This document shows positions 1 to 12,022 of a stretch of 64,000 bases of DNA, piece by piece (position 1 is the stretch's first letter; each line of letters starts with the position of its first letter). The stretch is from positions 604,036 through 668,035 of the forward strand of contig ML976993.1 of assembly GCA_010015675.1 (NCBI GenBank), read 5' to 3'. A model generated the notes under the pieces. It was not told the origin of the DNA and searched no databases. It saw only the letters and a list, made by a program, of their open reading frames with translations. The position numbers were made by a program, and so were the translations under genes. This DNA is from Byssothecium circinans. Taxonomy: Eukaryota > Ascomycota > Dothideomycetes > Pleosporales > Massarinaceae.

Positions 1-618
1 GAGCCACCAACGGCCGGCGAACGTCCTCCTTTCAGGTAATTAAAGGCGTTCTTGCCCTTGAAGTGGGATCGTGCATTATCTGCCCGAACGAGTTGATCGT
101 CGATAATGGCTTCATCTTTTCGTGGCCGACTGCTGCGCTTTGTTGCTGTTGAGCGATATGCGGCCTGGACACGGGGGAGGAGGCGTTGTTGCGGGCGGGC
201 TCTGGCGGCGAAGGCGCAGAACAGACACAATGAAGTGCGCTGCGTCGGCAATGCAGGCATTCCAGCGGGATGGGAGAGATTGGAGAGCGAGAGCGGCTCT
301 CAGTGTGGACTGCACATTCGGTGAAGACGTCAGATGGCATGTCTAACAAATTTCTGGAGAGCCAAGCACAGCACAGGCGTCGGAGAACGGATTCGCCGCC
401 GTACCAGCCCTCGCCCTCGCCCTCGCCCTCACACACCACGTCCCACTTGCGCGTCAGCGCCGAACACTCTCTTCACTCTCTTCTCCAGTCCACCTGCCGC
501 TCGCTATCCCTCGAGTCTTTTGCTGTCTCCAACTTCCACACCAGCCCTGTTCAGTCTCCTTCCCAGTACGAAGTTCCAGACACCGGCCGTTGGGCACTGA
601 GGCTCCCACCCCGCCATC
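1..618. other. Upstream region of SEC1
   Basis: No convincing gene. It is CT-rich toward the 3' end, as expected for a promoter and 5' leader in filamentous fungi. It holds four perfect copies of the hexamer GCCCTC at 407-430. Open frames on both strands here are low-complexity shadows of that repeat. Confidence 0.5.
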
Positions 619-2928
619 ATGGGGGTTTCCATCATAGACATCCAGCGGGACCGTATGGCCACCCCCATGCTATTGTACCTGTACGCGCCCTGCTAACCTG
701 CTCTCGAGTCATCATTACCACCATCCGCAACACCACGCGCGGCGACGTACGAGCCCCTCCTCCACACCGCACACCCGCCCGAACTATGCTGATTCTCGCA
801 GTGGAAGGTGCTCGTTGTAGACCACGAGAGCCGGAAGTTGATCGACAACGTCGCCAAGGAAGATGACATCCTGAATGAGAACATCACCAACATTGAGAAC
901 ATCGAGGACCGTCGCCAGGCGCAACCCGACACCGATGCCGTCTACTTTCTCACTCCGAAACCGCACATTGTCGACTGCATCATGGCAGATTTCGAGCGCC
1001 GGAAATATAGGGGGACGTTCCTGATATGGACGACAATGCCGGCGGCACAGCAGAGAGAGCGATTGGAGCGCTCGCAGATGGCCCAGCAGCAGATCCGCAT
1101 GTTCAAGGTCTGCCATCTCGACTTCCACCCGCGCGAATCGCACCTCATAACCTTCCAAGATCCGTGGAGCTTCCCCGTGCTGTACCACCCCGAGTGCAAC
1201 AATCTCGTTAGGAACCACATGGAGGAAATCGCAGAGCGGCTCACGGGCGTCTGCGTTGCCCTCGGCGAGTACCCGACCATTCGCTATTTCCGCGCCCGCA
1301 ATCCCACCCACGACGCCGCTGTTCTTTGCTCGCACCTTGCTCGCTTCACACAAGACAAGCTCGACATGTACGCCCAGTTCAATCCCGATTTCCCTCCACA
1401 GTCGAACCGCCCGCGTGGCGTGCTTTACATCACAGACCGCTCCATGGATCTCTATGCGCCGCTCCTGCATGAATTTACCTACCAGGCCATGGTTCATGAT
1501 TTGCTACGGGTACAGGAAGGGGACAAGGTCACCTACAAGACTACCATCAATGAAGGTGAGCCGGGCGCCGAAGAGAAAGAGATGGAAATTAGCGACAAAG
1601 ACAAGATTTGGGTCGAATACCGCCATCGACACATGAAGGATACCGTCGACAAACTGCCGAGCGATTTTCAAAAGTTCATGGCTGAGAATTCCGTCTTCAC
1701 ATCCGATGCGGCTGCAAGTCAAAGCGGCATGAGTGGCCTGAATGCGGTCAAAGATATGATGGCAGGGCTCCCGCAGTTTACAGCAATGAAGGAGGCATAT
1801 TCGTTAAACATATCCATGGCAGAAGAGTGCATGGGCATATTCCAGCAACGGAAATTGCCAGATCTCGCCTCCGTTGAGCAGGTCAGTATACACAAGACAC
1901 GCCGTGGACCCCACCAGCTGCTAACAAATATACAGTGCCTCGCCACAGGCCTTGACGAGGATTTCAAGAAAGCAAAAGGCCTGGCTGATCAGGTTGTTCG
2001 CACTCTAGACGAGGACGCCGTTTCGCCTTCCGACCGCCTCCGCCTTATCGGTTTATATGTTCTCTATAGGGATGGAATCCACCCCGCCGATCTGAACAAG
2101 CTTTTACTACACGCCCAGCTACCTCCCCAGGATGAGGCAGTGCTCAAGAATCTTAATCATCTCGGTGCTCGAGTAGATAGGGCTCTAAAGGAGAAGCGCG
2201 ATCCTCCACCTCCTCTATTTCCTCGTAGCGCCCCACCGCCGAACATGGATGAGTTTGCACTTTCGAGATACGACCCCGTATTGAAGACCGTCCTGGAAGA
2301 ACATGTTGCCGGAAGATTGCCGCAAGATATCTTTCCATATACAAAGATGCAGCCCGAAGACCCAAGCATGCAAGAGATGACACCCGCCGCGTCACTCCGG
2401 TCAGCTAAACCAACGTGGGCTAAGTCACGGTTGGCGAGTGTGGAACCACGACAGCGAGTCATCGTATTCGTTGGAGGAGGAGCAACATATTCAGAAGCTC
2501 GTTCTTGCTACGAAGTTTCTGAAAAGACCTCACGAGACGTCTTCTTAGTCACTTCCCATATGGTCAACCCTGCACTCTACCTCCGCCAAGTTGGCGACCT
2601 CAGCCAGAGTCGTCGCGCCCTGCGACTCCCTGCCGACCAACCTCCACCAAAGGCCCCAGCACATTTGTTCGAGAAGCCCGCACCACCTAAACCTGCGCCC
2701 CCGCCAGCAGGCGTAAAACCAATGCCAAATATACCGGGTGGTCTCCCATCACGACCAGGCGGAGGACGCGCCCCGCCAACCGCAGCTATGGCGAACATGT
2801 CGCTGAACCAAGGGCGACCCCAAGCGCCACCCCCAGCGCCATCACCGGCACCTAGCGGGAAACCGGGAAAAGATAAGGACGAGAAGAAGAAAAAGAAGCA
2901 TCATTTCTTTGGATCATCCAAGTCGTAG
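619..2928 (+). CDS. SEC1: Sec1/Munc18-family protein (SEC1), 4 exons, 714 aa
   Basis: SM protein that binds syntaxin/SNARE complexes and promotes fusion of secretory vesicles with the plasma membrane. Proposed exons are 619-652, 709-746, 802-1881 and 1936-2928. The first two tiny exons encode MGVSIIDIQRD and a stretch ending NTTRGD, the normal start of fungal Sec1, and rejoin in phase to WKVLVVD. The 54-nt intron 1882-1935 is a multiple of three and would read through, but it has a GT, a CTAAC branch point and an AG, and removing it restores EQ-CLATGLDEDF as in the family. The Sec1 domain fills residues ~20-590. The tail is Pro-rich and ends in a Lys cluster (DEKKKKKHH), typical of filamentous fungi. 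SEC1 identity is clear from the residue patterns; exon 1 is the least certain part. Confidence 0.93.
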
Positions 2929-3685
2929 TACGGCATGGTTGGATCCCGTTCGCATTGAGGGTGGCATTGATATCTGTGTGTTTTTTGCATGGCGAGCATT
3001 TAAAAGGCGCGGCGTCCTGACGGCATGTTTGGTGTTGCGTTGGTTTGATTTGGGCTTCGGCGGGTTAGAGCGACTCTTGCGAATCAAGCGTGTCTGATAC
3101 CACTGGTCTGGAATTAGATGGTATGATACCTATGTATGTGGGGGTTACTGAGAGATGTAAACGAGAATATGTTTATATAATGTGGATTTTCCACCAAAAC
3201 TAGCATGGAATCTAGTTGACTGGAGCACTGAGATGGCGAGGAACTCTCATGGAAGGGCCCTATCCAGGGAGATAACAAGCCTTCAGCAGTGATTTCATCA
3301 CCACAAGAAACATGGTCTGCAGGACTGGAGACCCATCAATCAATACGTCAACTGCAAGACGGAGGAGGTCGTCTCATGCAACTAGCCTCAAAAGCGTTAG
3401 GTGCATCTTCACTTCATCCTAGGCTCAACGAAATGATTGTCAAAAAAGCAGACATTTGTCAACACTCATCAACTCCGCAACGTTCTTCTCATCTACACTT
3501 CCAAAGACGACGCCAATTCCAAGCCCGCAAACCTTTATCCAAGCCAAGCTTCCATGTTGCTGATCTGGACACACGATGTTGACGCCTGTTTCAGATGCGT
3601 TGCAGCAGCCTCCTGGTTTCCACCACGCCCGCGGTCTCCATGTCTTTGCGACTCTCAACACGACCATTGAACATATACACGCATA
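2929..3685. other. Intergenic, SEC1 3' end to SET gene
   Basis: Presumed 3' UTR and promoter. A 75-codon minus-strand frame at 3440-3667 (ending GLGIGVVFGSVDEKNV...) reads somewhat like protein but has no recognisable domain and no neighbouring exon I could join. I do not call it a gene. Confidence 0.4.
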
Positions 3686-4915
3686 ATGATACGTTTTTGT
3701 ATTCTTTATGCCTTGTTAGGCGTTTTCGTACGGCCTAGCGAAGCACTTGCAACTAACCTTCGATGTGCGTTGCCAAAACCACAACAGCTTATTTTGCAGG
3801 AGCCAGCAACATGTCCACCAAGAGAAGTTCGCAAAAACGTGACTACAGAGCCGGAATCTGGTTCGGGGTGGAGATATAAACCGCACTGCATCCAAGGACG
3901 GGAACGGCAATACTGTACGCACACGACAGATGCTTTCCGCAAAGGCGGGCTGAGCATCATCGCGACGCCAAAAGCTGCGGAGGCCGCATCCGCAGTTTTT
4001 GCATCCGCCCCGAAAACCGGCGACGAAGTCGACGACAAACTCCTAGAAATAAAAGATATTCCCGGTAAAGGAAAGGGAGTCATCGCGAAGCAAATGTTAA
4101 AAAAGGGACAGCGCATCATGGTCGACGCAGCCCGAATCATCACCAGCTCCCAACTCCCCATCCAACTCAATCGAGACGAAGGCCTCGCTCTCATGAACAG
4201 CGCAGTCGACATGCTCCCCTCCTCAACGCGGACGCAAGTGCTAGACCTCGACAAAAGCGCCGTGGGTAACGGCATCGACGACATCCTCAAAACCAACACC
4301 TTCGCCTGCCACGTCCCCGACGGCAGCGAAGGAGACGGCGAAGGCTACCTCTGCCTCTTCCCACTCGTCTCCCGCATCAACCACGCCTGCCGCCCCAACG
4401 CCAACGCGAAATTCATCCCGCGGACGCTCCACATGGAAATCAGCACGCTCCGCGACATCCAGCCCGGCGAGGAAATCAGCATATCCTACGGGCGCATCGA
4501 TCTCAAGCACGCCGAGCGCCAGAAACTGTACCGCGACGGCTGGCACTTCACCTGCACGTGTTCTCTCTGCAGCGCGGACAAATACGCCATCGCAGGAAGC
4601 GACCAGCGGCGCGAGCGCTTCGCTAAGCTGCACGAGCAGCTCAGTTCCATCACGGGGGAGACGTACGATGCGCAGCAGATCATCGCGTGGGAGAAGGAGG
4701 TGCTTGAGATCAGCGACAGGGAAGGGTTTGAGACGCTGATTGCGGAGGACTTGGAGAGGTTGGCGTATGTGTATAATGGGTTGGGGAGGAAGAGTGAGGC
4801 GGTTATGTGGGCGAAGAGGACGAGGAGGAATTTGATGCAGTGGTGGGTGGTGGATGGGAGGGAGAGTGCGGAGTTGAAGCGGATTGAGGAGTTGTTGGGG
4901 GAGTTGGGAGCTTGA
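3686..4915 (+). CDS. SET-domain protein with N-terminal signal-like segment, 409 aa
   Basis: Single-exon fungal SET protein of the SMYD-like type, a putative lysine methyltransferase with unknown substrate. The first ~20 residues are hydrophobic and end in an Ala-containing cleavage-like site, a feature I recall for this fungal family, so it may enter the secretory route. A Cys-containing region follows (residues ~60-90), then the SET domain at ~115-280 with the start motif GKGKGV, the catalytic core NHACRPNA near residue 232, and GEEISISYG. A post-SET Cys cluster CTCSLC lies just after. The C-terminal ~110 residues are helical and TPR-like (YNGLGRKSEAVMWAKR). The start is the first ATG of the frame. 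The canonical NHSC is NHAC here, a tolerated change. Codon use shifts from C-ending to G-ending codons around 4600. Confidence 0.85.
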   Translation: MIRFCILYALLGVFVRPSEALATNLRCALPKPQQLILQEPATCPPREVRKNVTTEPESGSGWRYKPHCIQGRERQYCTHTTDAFRKGGLSIIATPKAAEAASAVFASAPKTGDEVDDKLLEIKDIPGKGKGVIAKQMLKKGQRIMVDAARIITSSQLPIQLNRDEGLALMNSAVDMLPSSTRTQVLDLDKSAVGNGIDDILKTNTFACHVPDGSEGDGEGYLCLFPLVSRINHACRPNANAKFIPRTLHMEISTLRDIQPGEEISISYGRIDLKHAERQKLYRDGWHFTCTCSLCSADKYAIAGSDQRRERFAKLHEQLSSITGETYDAQQIIAWEKEVLEISDREGFETLIAEDLERLAYVYNGLGRKSEAVMWAKRTRRNLMQWWVVDGRESAELKRIEELLGELGA

Positions 4916-6428
4916 GGAGAACGTGTTAAGGCTTCAGGCCTTGGGTGGTGCCAGGTGGGATCCATGGATGACAATGGATGCCGGGCCGGATTAAGATGGA
5001 AGTTTAGCTATAGGGGAGCAACGCAGCAACGCGGATGAGTCGGATCGGCAGTCGGTAGTTGCAGAAGCGTGAAGGTGGCGCGAGATTACCCCGACACTAT
5101 TGTTGAGGAAGTAAGGGGGGTGCGTACCACCATAGAGTCGTAGACATGCCCCTAAAAAAATCAATATTTACATCGACGGGATTGGCCGCCTTAAAAGTCA
5201 CAATTATCAGGAATTTGTTCCTTCTCACTATCAAACAAAACGCCGAATCTCCTCCTCATCGACCCGTCCCTAGATTCCTCCTAGGTATGTTCAAGTTCAA
5301 CCCACAAACCAGGACATTGGCGGGAGGAACCGTAAGGAAATCCAACGCATGGATCTCTTAAATCTCTCATCTCCTCCGTGTACTTGAAATCATGCATTAC
5401 CCTACATGTTAACCTAGAAGAAGCTCGGCATGCTGGGATGTTCCTAGTAGCTCGTGTTCAAAAATAAGCCCGGGACTCCACTGTAAGTCTGTGGTACATG
5501 GATAATAGGCTGCTTGGAGGCTGTTTGTACTCGAGGCTCGATAATTGTTTCTTTGTACTTTGCTCGTGTGTCGGTGGCTGAGACGGGTGAAATGAGATCT
5601 GATTTAGCAGCTGCACGTCATGGACCAATCGTGCTTGCCGCAAGCCCTACCCGATTCACCCTTGCTTCCACGGTTCCACCTCGGAACTTCCACCGGACAT
5701 GTCCGCCCTATCAAGCTCGAACATGATTTATGCCTGGAGATTTGCACACCTCAACACGAAAAGTCAAGGCCTGACGTATATTCTTTGCTCTGCACCGGTG
5801 TAGACAAAACTGCAGAAGCCATCAAGCGCCGATCGTCCTGATTGCTTGGAGTCTAGCCATTGGTGTGCACACGACGGACTTCACCTTAAACATGGAGACG
5901 CCAGAGCGCCCCATTGCGCACACCTCCACCATCGGACATGGCGCCTTTCCCACCCTTCCGTTTTCGCTACCGCACTACGGGTATCTTCCCTCCACATCGA
6001 GTCATTCCATCCTAACTCACCAGGCTGAAGTTGGGGGTGCTGACGGGGATCTGGCTGCGGAGTTTTATGATGGGTTTCATCTCGCGATGCCGCAGCTGAG
6101 ACTTCTTGGACAGAGCAACCCTGACTGGTTGGCCAGGTTGGGGCTTGGTATATGGAGTCGTACAAAATGCGATGGGTAGGGTTGGGCTCGGGGGAATATG
6201 ATATGAGAGGCTGTGATGCGCCGGTTTGTGTTCTTGGGACGTTTGGTTTGTTCTTCTTCTCCCTTAGTTGTTGTTCTTGTCGTTGTGGTTTGAGACGCTT
6301 GCAGGCTTGCTTCACGGCGCGTTCGCGTCAAAGTCGTTCTTTTGCTAAAGTCTATCTTGCACGTCGTGCTGCTTTTTTACTTCGATACCGAGTTTTTTCT
6401 ACCTACTGTATACTGTCTATTCCTAATC
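4916..6428. other. 1.5-kb intergenic region
   Basis: No supported gene. The open frames are short, lack splice partners and overlap each other on both strands. The last few hundred bases, pyrimidine-rich on the + strand, are the likely promoter and leader of the gene at 6429. Confidence 0.5.
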
Positions 6429-7342
6429 ATGCGGTCTTTTACCACTCTTCCGGTTTCTCTTCTCTTCTACGTCCTGGCTCAGGGCGCGGAACAGAAATGC
6501 TACGGCCTCCTTGGTAATGAACTGGACAGCACGTATGCGCCCTGCAAATCATCGACCAAACACAGTGGATGCTGCGCTATCCGCCGTCCCGTCGGCTCTG
6601 TGGACATATGCCTGGATAATGGACTGTGCATGGCGACGAACGATGAGTATATGGGATCTATCTGGCAGAAAGGATGTACCGACCCCACTGGCAAAGATCC
6701 CGGATGTCCGAAGCTATGCCCAGATGGTAAGTCCTCTGCTACGATTCTGGATGAACAAAGGCTAACTGGAATCCAGTGACGGACGATTTCGCCGGCGGCA
6801 AGAAGGCCCACGCGTGGAACATCCAGATGTGCGATTTCGGCTCCTACTGCTGCCGCGGAGTCGACGACCGCTCCAACTGCTGCAACAACGCCACGGCACC
6901 AAAGATTAAAACGACCTTCCTCGGTGCTTTTCAATTCGAAACGTCCACGGCAGGTGTCTCGTCTACCCTAACACCCACCACCGCAACCGCAACACCGGCA
7001 ATACCGACTACCACCCCAGCCATCAATGCCCCTCAAGTCGCTGGTACCGCAGTATCCACCGGCGCACCTTTCGCTATCACGCCCACCGATCTTCCCAGCC
7101 TATGTGCGGCCGAAAAGCGGAAAATCGCCAGCACGGTCGGTGGGGCTGTTGGAGGCATCATGGGTGCGGCTATCATTGGCCTACTGGCCGTCATGTTCTG
7201 GATGCATAAGAAAGAGAAGAGGCAGAGGAGGCTGAAGGAACATTATGAGGCACAGTCGTATACGCACCGGCCCGGGCCGGTGACGGTGGTTTATGAGAAA
7301 GAGAGCGAGGAGGTGGGGAATGAGGTTGATGATCTGATGTGA
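6429..7342 (+). CDS. Cys-rich single-pass membrane protein (Mid2/WSC-like layout), 287 aa
   Basis: Exons 6429-6726 and 6777-7342, with a 50-nt intron starting GTAAGT and a GCTAAC branch point. The joined frame gives CPD-V-TDD. Layout: signal peptide at residues 1-20, a Cys-rich ectodomain at ~22-150 with at least twelve Cys (KCYGLLG, GCCAIRR, GSYCCRG, NCCNNAT), a Ser/Thr/Pro-rich stalk at ~165-215, a transmembrane segment at ~233-255 (VGGIMGAAIIGLLAVMFW) and a short basic then acidic cytoplasmic tail. I know this arrangement from fungal surface proteins and cell-wall sensors, but I cannot name an ortholog. The exact start is supported by the signal peptide; the longer in-frame extension upstream looks like leader. 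Confidence 0.85.
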
Positions 7343-8132
7343 TGGAAGTAAGAGTGTGAGTGTTGAGGAGGGAGCGGGGGATGATGGAGATAAAGGGATC
7401 ATGGCGTAATGTAGAATCTGTAATGATGGGATGGATATAGATTGGGGATTTTGATGTTTTTGGGCTTTGGGATATAGTGCATCTTGGTATACCCTTCTCT
7501 TTTGCTTTTTGGGATAGTCCGTTGACGGGGACGACGTGTAGTAATATGTTGTCTATCTATGCGGATTCGGTATTTCTTTTTTGTGCTTTCGTGGTTCTTT
7601 TGCGAGGGAGACTGTACCAACCTCGTTTGACAATAATCAACATCCTGGAAGCGCGGCACAGGAGTGTGGGAGAATGGGGTTTTGGATGGCTGAATGCCCG
7701 TAACAACGCAGCTTCCCATCTTGGGGACTGCTTTCGTTCCGACCAGCTAACTAGATAGAAGCTGCAGCGGCGAGCGCTCTTTACCGTCGAAGCGGCTTCC
7801 TGATCATCTCATGTTTCTCGTTTCTCATCACTGGGAAGTACATAGAACAGAAATACCTCTAATGTGCTTTCTTCATGGGCTTTTTAACTAGTAACTTGTT
7901 ATAGAGGATTTCCTTCCTTCCCTTTACCTTTACTAGTTGCCCAGGCCCAACTACGCGCTTCTTCACCAGCTATCCTTACGAATCTCGCAAGTTGGAGCTG
8001 TAGGAATATGTGCGATCGCCTAAGAAGAAGAGGAGGCCATCTACGATCCATGGATGCATCTATTGCATCCTATAAATACGAATGTAGGTAAGTAAGAAGC
8101 TCATCCCTCCCCAAGCCATCTAACCACCTAAT
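7343..8132. other. Intergenic between two convergent genes
   Basis: Facing 3' ends of the membrane-protein gene and the D-amino-acid oxidase gene. T-rich and A-rich runs fit 3' UTRs. No gene seen. Confidence 0.5.
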
Positions 8133-9429
8133 TTATAATTTAGCCTTCTCCCTCAAAATCTCCCCAACCAACCTTTCGGCCTCCCACGCACTCCCAAAGC
8201 TACTCTGATACCCATACCCCCCATACCCGTAGCTATGCACCACCCACACATCCCCAATCCTCTCTTTCTCGACTCGCGGACCACCCTTCCGCATCGGCCG
8301 CAAACCAACTCCATGTCTCACAATCGACAACTCACTCACCTTCCCCGTCTTCGGCACCAGCGCCGGACACAAGTCAACCGAACGCTGCATAATCCGCTGC
8401 GCGAGGTTCGGATCAGGCTGCGACTCCCAACTCCCATGCTGCAAACAACCCCCCAGAATCGTCCCCCCGCCCACGGCGCGCTGCATGATATACGTAGCCT
8501 CATCGCTACCGTCATCCGTACCGCTGACAGTTACCATGACGCCCGGTTCATTCCTCACCAGCACGATTTGGCCGCGGCCCGGGTAGACGTTTGCATCTTG
8601 CACGCCGCCGAGGGTGGAGGCGGAGAGACCCGTGCAGTTTAGAACTATGGAGGCAGTGCCGCTGGAGTGGTGAGAGGGGGCGTCGGAGATGTGGGTTAGG
8701 ATGCCGCGGGTTATAGTTACGTTTTGCTTTACGCACTGGCCGAGGAGGTAGGGGAGGTAGATTGCGGTGTTTATGCAGACGCTGGTGAAGGAGGTGCCGG
8801 TGTTGCAGTCGGGTGGAAGGTCGGATTTAGGGAGGATGCGGAACTGAAGAGGTCAGTCGAGATGACTCACATGTGTCCTCATATCCCAACGGACAGGCGT
8901 GAATGAAGGAAGTATCTCCAATCGAAAGGTGGCAGCTTACATCCGGTACGGTATCCTTGAACCACGCGTCTTCTCTGATCAGCTCTTTAAACCAGTCCCC
9001 TGTCGCCGTTCCCGCATCTTTCTTCCGCCCATAGATGACGGTGTGTTGATAGTGGATACCCGCTTCAGGCACCTCTCTGCAGATACGGTCCAGTTCTGCC
9101 CAAGTGGCTTTTTCGAACTTTTGGAGGTTGCTGCCTGGGGTCCCGACGGGGAAGTAGTTGGCTCCCGCCCATGGTGATGCGTATTCGATGTCATAATCCC
9201 CGGCTTTTAAGAGGTTAGGGCGTGTCCGGGTTGGTGTGTAGCGTGGGTTTATGAGACGGTTTCTTACGCATGTGCTTTGCTACGACTGTGATTGAGAGGT
9301 CTTTGTGTTTGGAGAGCACGAGGGCGGTTGTGAGGCCTATGATGCCGGCGCTACGTGTGAGGGTTCAGCATGTGGTACGGTTTGGTTGTTTAAAACTTAC
9401 CCAACAATCACGACGTTTGTTGTTGTCAT
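8133..9429 (-). CDS. D-amino-acid oxidase, peroxisomal, 4 exons, 361 aa
   Basis: FAD enzyme that oxidatively deaminates D-amino acids to keto acids, ammonia and H2O2. Exons in gene order are 9401-9429, 9268-9350, 8941-9203 and 8133-8843, and all phases agree. Exon 1 plus 2 builds the Rossmann dinucleotide motif VVIVGAGIIGL, with the first intron splitting a Gly codon. Exon 3 gives HMPGDYDIEYASPWAGANY, which is strongly conserved in this family. Exon 4 carries the family signature VHSYGYGGYGYQSSFGSA with the substrate and FAD-contacting residues. The last three residues are AKL, a PTS1 peroxisomal targeting signal, so the protein should be imported into peroxisomes beside catalase. Length is normal for the family. 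It diverges from the OTU gene at 10241. Confidence 0.93.
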
Positions 9430-10240
9430 TATGAAGCACGGATTGGATTATTTATCTGCGTTCAAGATGTTGGGATGGTCCTGTTTCTCGACAACGAAAG
9501 TCCTGTGGACAGGCATCTCAATTACCGACCGCTGATTGGTCTCCACACCTCTCGGAGCGGGCACAAGACATCTGATCGACCGCTGGAGGCACGAGATAAC
9601 GCGTGTTTATTTACACCTGCAACTGACTGGCTCAGCTGTTCTGCCCACGCCATATATAATATTCTCTGCAGTCTCAGGTCGCTTTCCGTTTGTTCTCACG
9701 CACCTTGGTGGCACGATCAGATCGCGGGCTTATTATCACCTCGCTATTTTGACTTCCTCTCAGCGGCCCGACGAGCTAACAACAGAGCTGGTCTGTGACA
9801 TCACCGAGGTACCGGTACAAATTTTTCTGGCCGTATCTTACCTTGCAGCCTTACCGCCTCTTCTACACGTCGACAATACGCATTTACGACAATTGCATCC
9901 TCTTGCTCTGGTGCACGGCAACCTGTCATCGTGTGTGAGTCGTCTCGCACGTCTGACTAAGGCCGCCGCTGCTTTCTCCTGGTTCGTGTGCCTTGGCGAC
10001 TATCCCTCTTTCGTCCTCCCTGAGCTTCACCTCGCGTCACCGAAAAACGATTTATTGTCCCATTCACGAGTGAGGTTCACCACCTCCACAGGCGGAACTT
10101 CACCAGGCAGCCGCCGCCGGACCGTACTTTGGCATCTTGTCATCCATGACAGACCACCTCGCCCGCTCCCACCTGTTCTTTCCCTGTTCACTCCCGACTT
10201 GAAAACACCACTCGCGACCTTGCATCCACCAGCTGTCACC
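9430..10240. other. Divergent promoter region, D-amino-acid oxidase / OTU gene
   Basis: Shared 5' region of two divergent genes. A + frame from 9536 stays open in phase with the OTU start at 10241, but it reads as leader (no conserved motifs, biased composition). The OTU N-terminus is better placed at 10241, in a good context (CACCATGG). Confidence 0.55.
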
Positions 10241-11365
10241 ATGGCTCCCCGCAAGCAGCGAGCCAACTCGCCCGAGTTCCCCATACTGGAAGCAAACGGC
10301 CTGTATCCCAGCGAAATCAGAGGCGATGGTGAGTGCTAAATGTCCAATTTCGACGCGAATTGCTGCTGACTGAGGTAGGCAACTGCCTGTTCAACGCCCT
10401 CTCCGACCAGCTCTTCGGCCACCAGGAGATGCATGAAGTTCTACGCATATCCACGATAGAACACATGAAGGACAACGCCGACTTCTACCGCCAGTACATG
10501 GCTGTCAACAATGTCCGCCGAAATCCCAAACGCAAGACGGCTGCTGCGTTGCATACTCGCATCGACACGAGCTCCTTCACAGAGGCAGACCTGCAGAAGC
10601 AGTTCGAAGAGCACGTCGAGAAGATGGGGCAGCCCGGCGAGTGGGCCGACAACATGGAGGTCTCCGCCTTTGCTTCTGCCCTCAACGTGCATGTCCGTCT
10701 GTGGCAGGCTGACTACACCCACCTCATCTCACCACGCTTCCATTACACCTCTGAAGATGACGAGGCTGTCGATAACCGCCAAGTGCTCCACATCGCCTAT
10801 CACGTAAGTAACCCTCACCATTACCACGTCGCAGACCTCAAGCTGACTCTTGCAGACATGGGAGCACTACTCCTCGGTACGCAACACTGCGGGCCCTCAC
10901 ACCGGCGAGCCCGCAGTCACCGTCATCCCAAAGCAAGCCACTGTTGCTTCTAGGAAGCGGCCCAGTCCCAGCGTCAGTGACGAGGACGAGATTCCGCGAG
11001 CGAGGAAGCGTCGCTCACCGCTCCCGCTTTTCGACTCAGACTCTACTCCGGAATGCACCGAGAGTTCATCGGACGAGTCAAACGGTTCCAACCTGTCACA
11101 GGCACACCTTCACATACCGGATAGTGAGCAGGCATCAAAGCCACAGAAGCTCACCATCAAGCTACGCGGGCTACGGACGACGGACCCGTCTGAGTCGCCA
11201 GAGCCCTTGACTGCCATCCCTCCACCAACCGCCACCACCACCCGACCCTCACCTCCCCCCACTACCGCTACGATAGCCGCACCCACCTCTGAGGTCGTCG
11301 ATCTCACATCGACTATGACCTCTACGCCGCGGCCGCCGGTAATCGACCTGACCTCTTGCGTGTGA
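10241..11365 (+). CDS. OTU-domain cysteine protease with C-terminal SIM-like motifs, 340 aa
   Basis: Likely deubiquitinase of the OTU family. Exons are 10241-10328, 10379-10803 and 10856-11365, and phases agree. The first splice junction completes the catalytic loop GDGNCLFNALSDQ, with Asp29 and the nucleophile Cys32. The third exon supplies the catalytic His in TWEHYSSV (His175). The OTU domain covers residues ~15-180. The remaining half is Ser/Pro/acid-rich with basic clusters (KRPSPS, ARKRRSP) that could be nuclear localisation signals. The last 30 residues contain two copies of a canonical SUMO-interaction motif, VVDLTS and VIDLTS, each beside acidic or hydroxylated residues. OTUD3-like or Otu2-like placement is possible; I did not resolve it. 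Confidence 0.92.
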
Positions 11366-12022
11366 AGGCTGCAGCCTGACAACACGCAGCCTCACCAGCT
11401 CGCCTCACCCCCCGAGCTTCGAACACGATGATGAACGACGATGATACCCTATCGACGTATTTTGCATGCATAGCCTAGGCGCACATTCAGTTTCCCTCCT
11501 TCCTATATTGCATGAGGGCTTTGCTTTCACTTTGGTTTGCATAACATACGAGTATGACGGACATTTTGCATGGCCAGACAGGTGGGCACCAAAGTGCTTG
11601 GGCCTACACGATCCTGATTTGGCTTGGCGTTGGGGGTTATGTTTGCATCATCTTTTTCCCTCTCCTTACTTTCTGCATATATAGCTCGGTCGACGGATGA
11701 TGGAAGGGCCGTAGCGAGACCAATTGTATACTTATCGCATGCCGGCTTGCAAGGTGATCGCTGTTATGGATGCTTTCGCTTGAGATGTGATTTAATGTGT
11801 GGAAGTGGTCATACATGCTGTGCTGTGATTCAATCGTGTCCACTTGACTTGTCCAACGCTCAACGTAGCGTCCCTTGCATCCATCTACCCCATTCCGCGC
11901 TCGTACAGTAAAGTAAAATCAACGCCCATGCAATGCCAACCCATCAAGCAACCCTACTCAAACAAAATCGAAGCGAAGAAGAAAGAAGAACAAGAGTAGG
12001 AGGAGGAAAAATAAACTACACA
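11366..12022. other. Intergenic between convergent genes
   Basis: Facing 3' ends of the OTU and Trs85 genes. No gene seen; the small frames have no support. Confidence 0.5.

Noticed and set aside
784..1497. 237-codon minus-strand frame opposite SEC1
   Set aside because: Entirely antisense to a conserved coding exon; a shadow of its codon bias.
9536..10240. N-terminal extension of the OTU protein by 235 in-frame codons
   Set aside because: No conserved motif, leader-like composition, and the internal ATG at 10241 has the best context and gives the expected OTU N-terminus.
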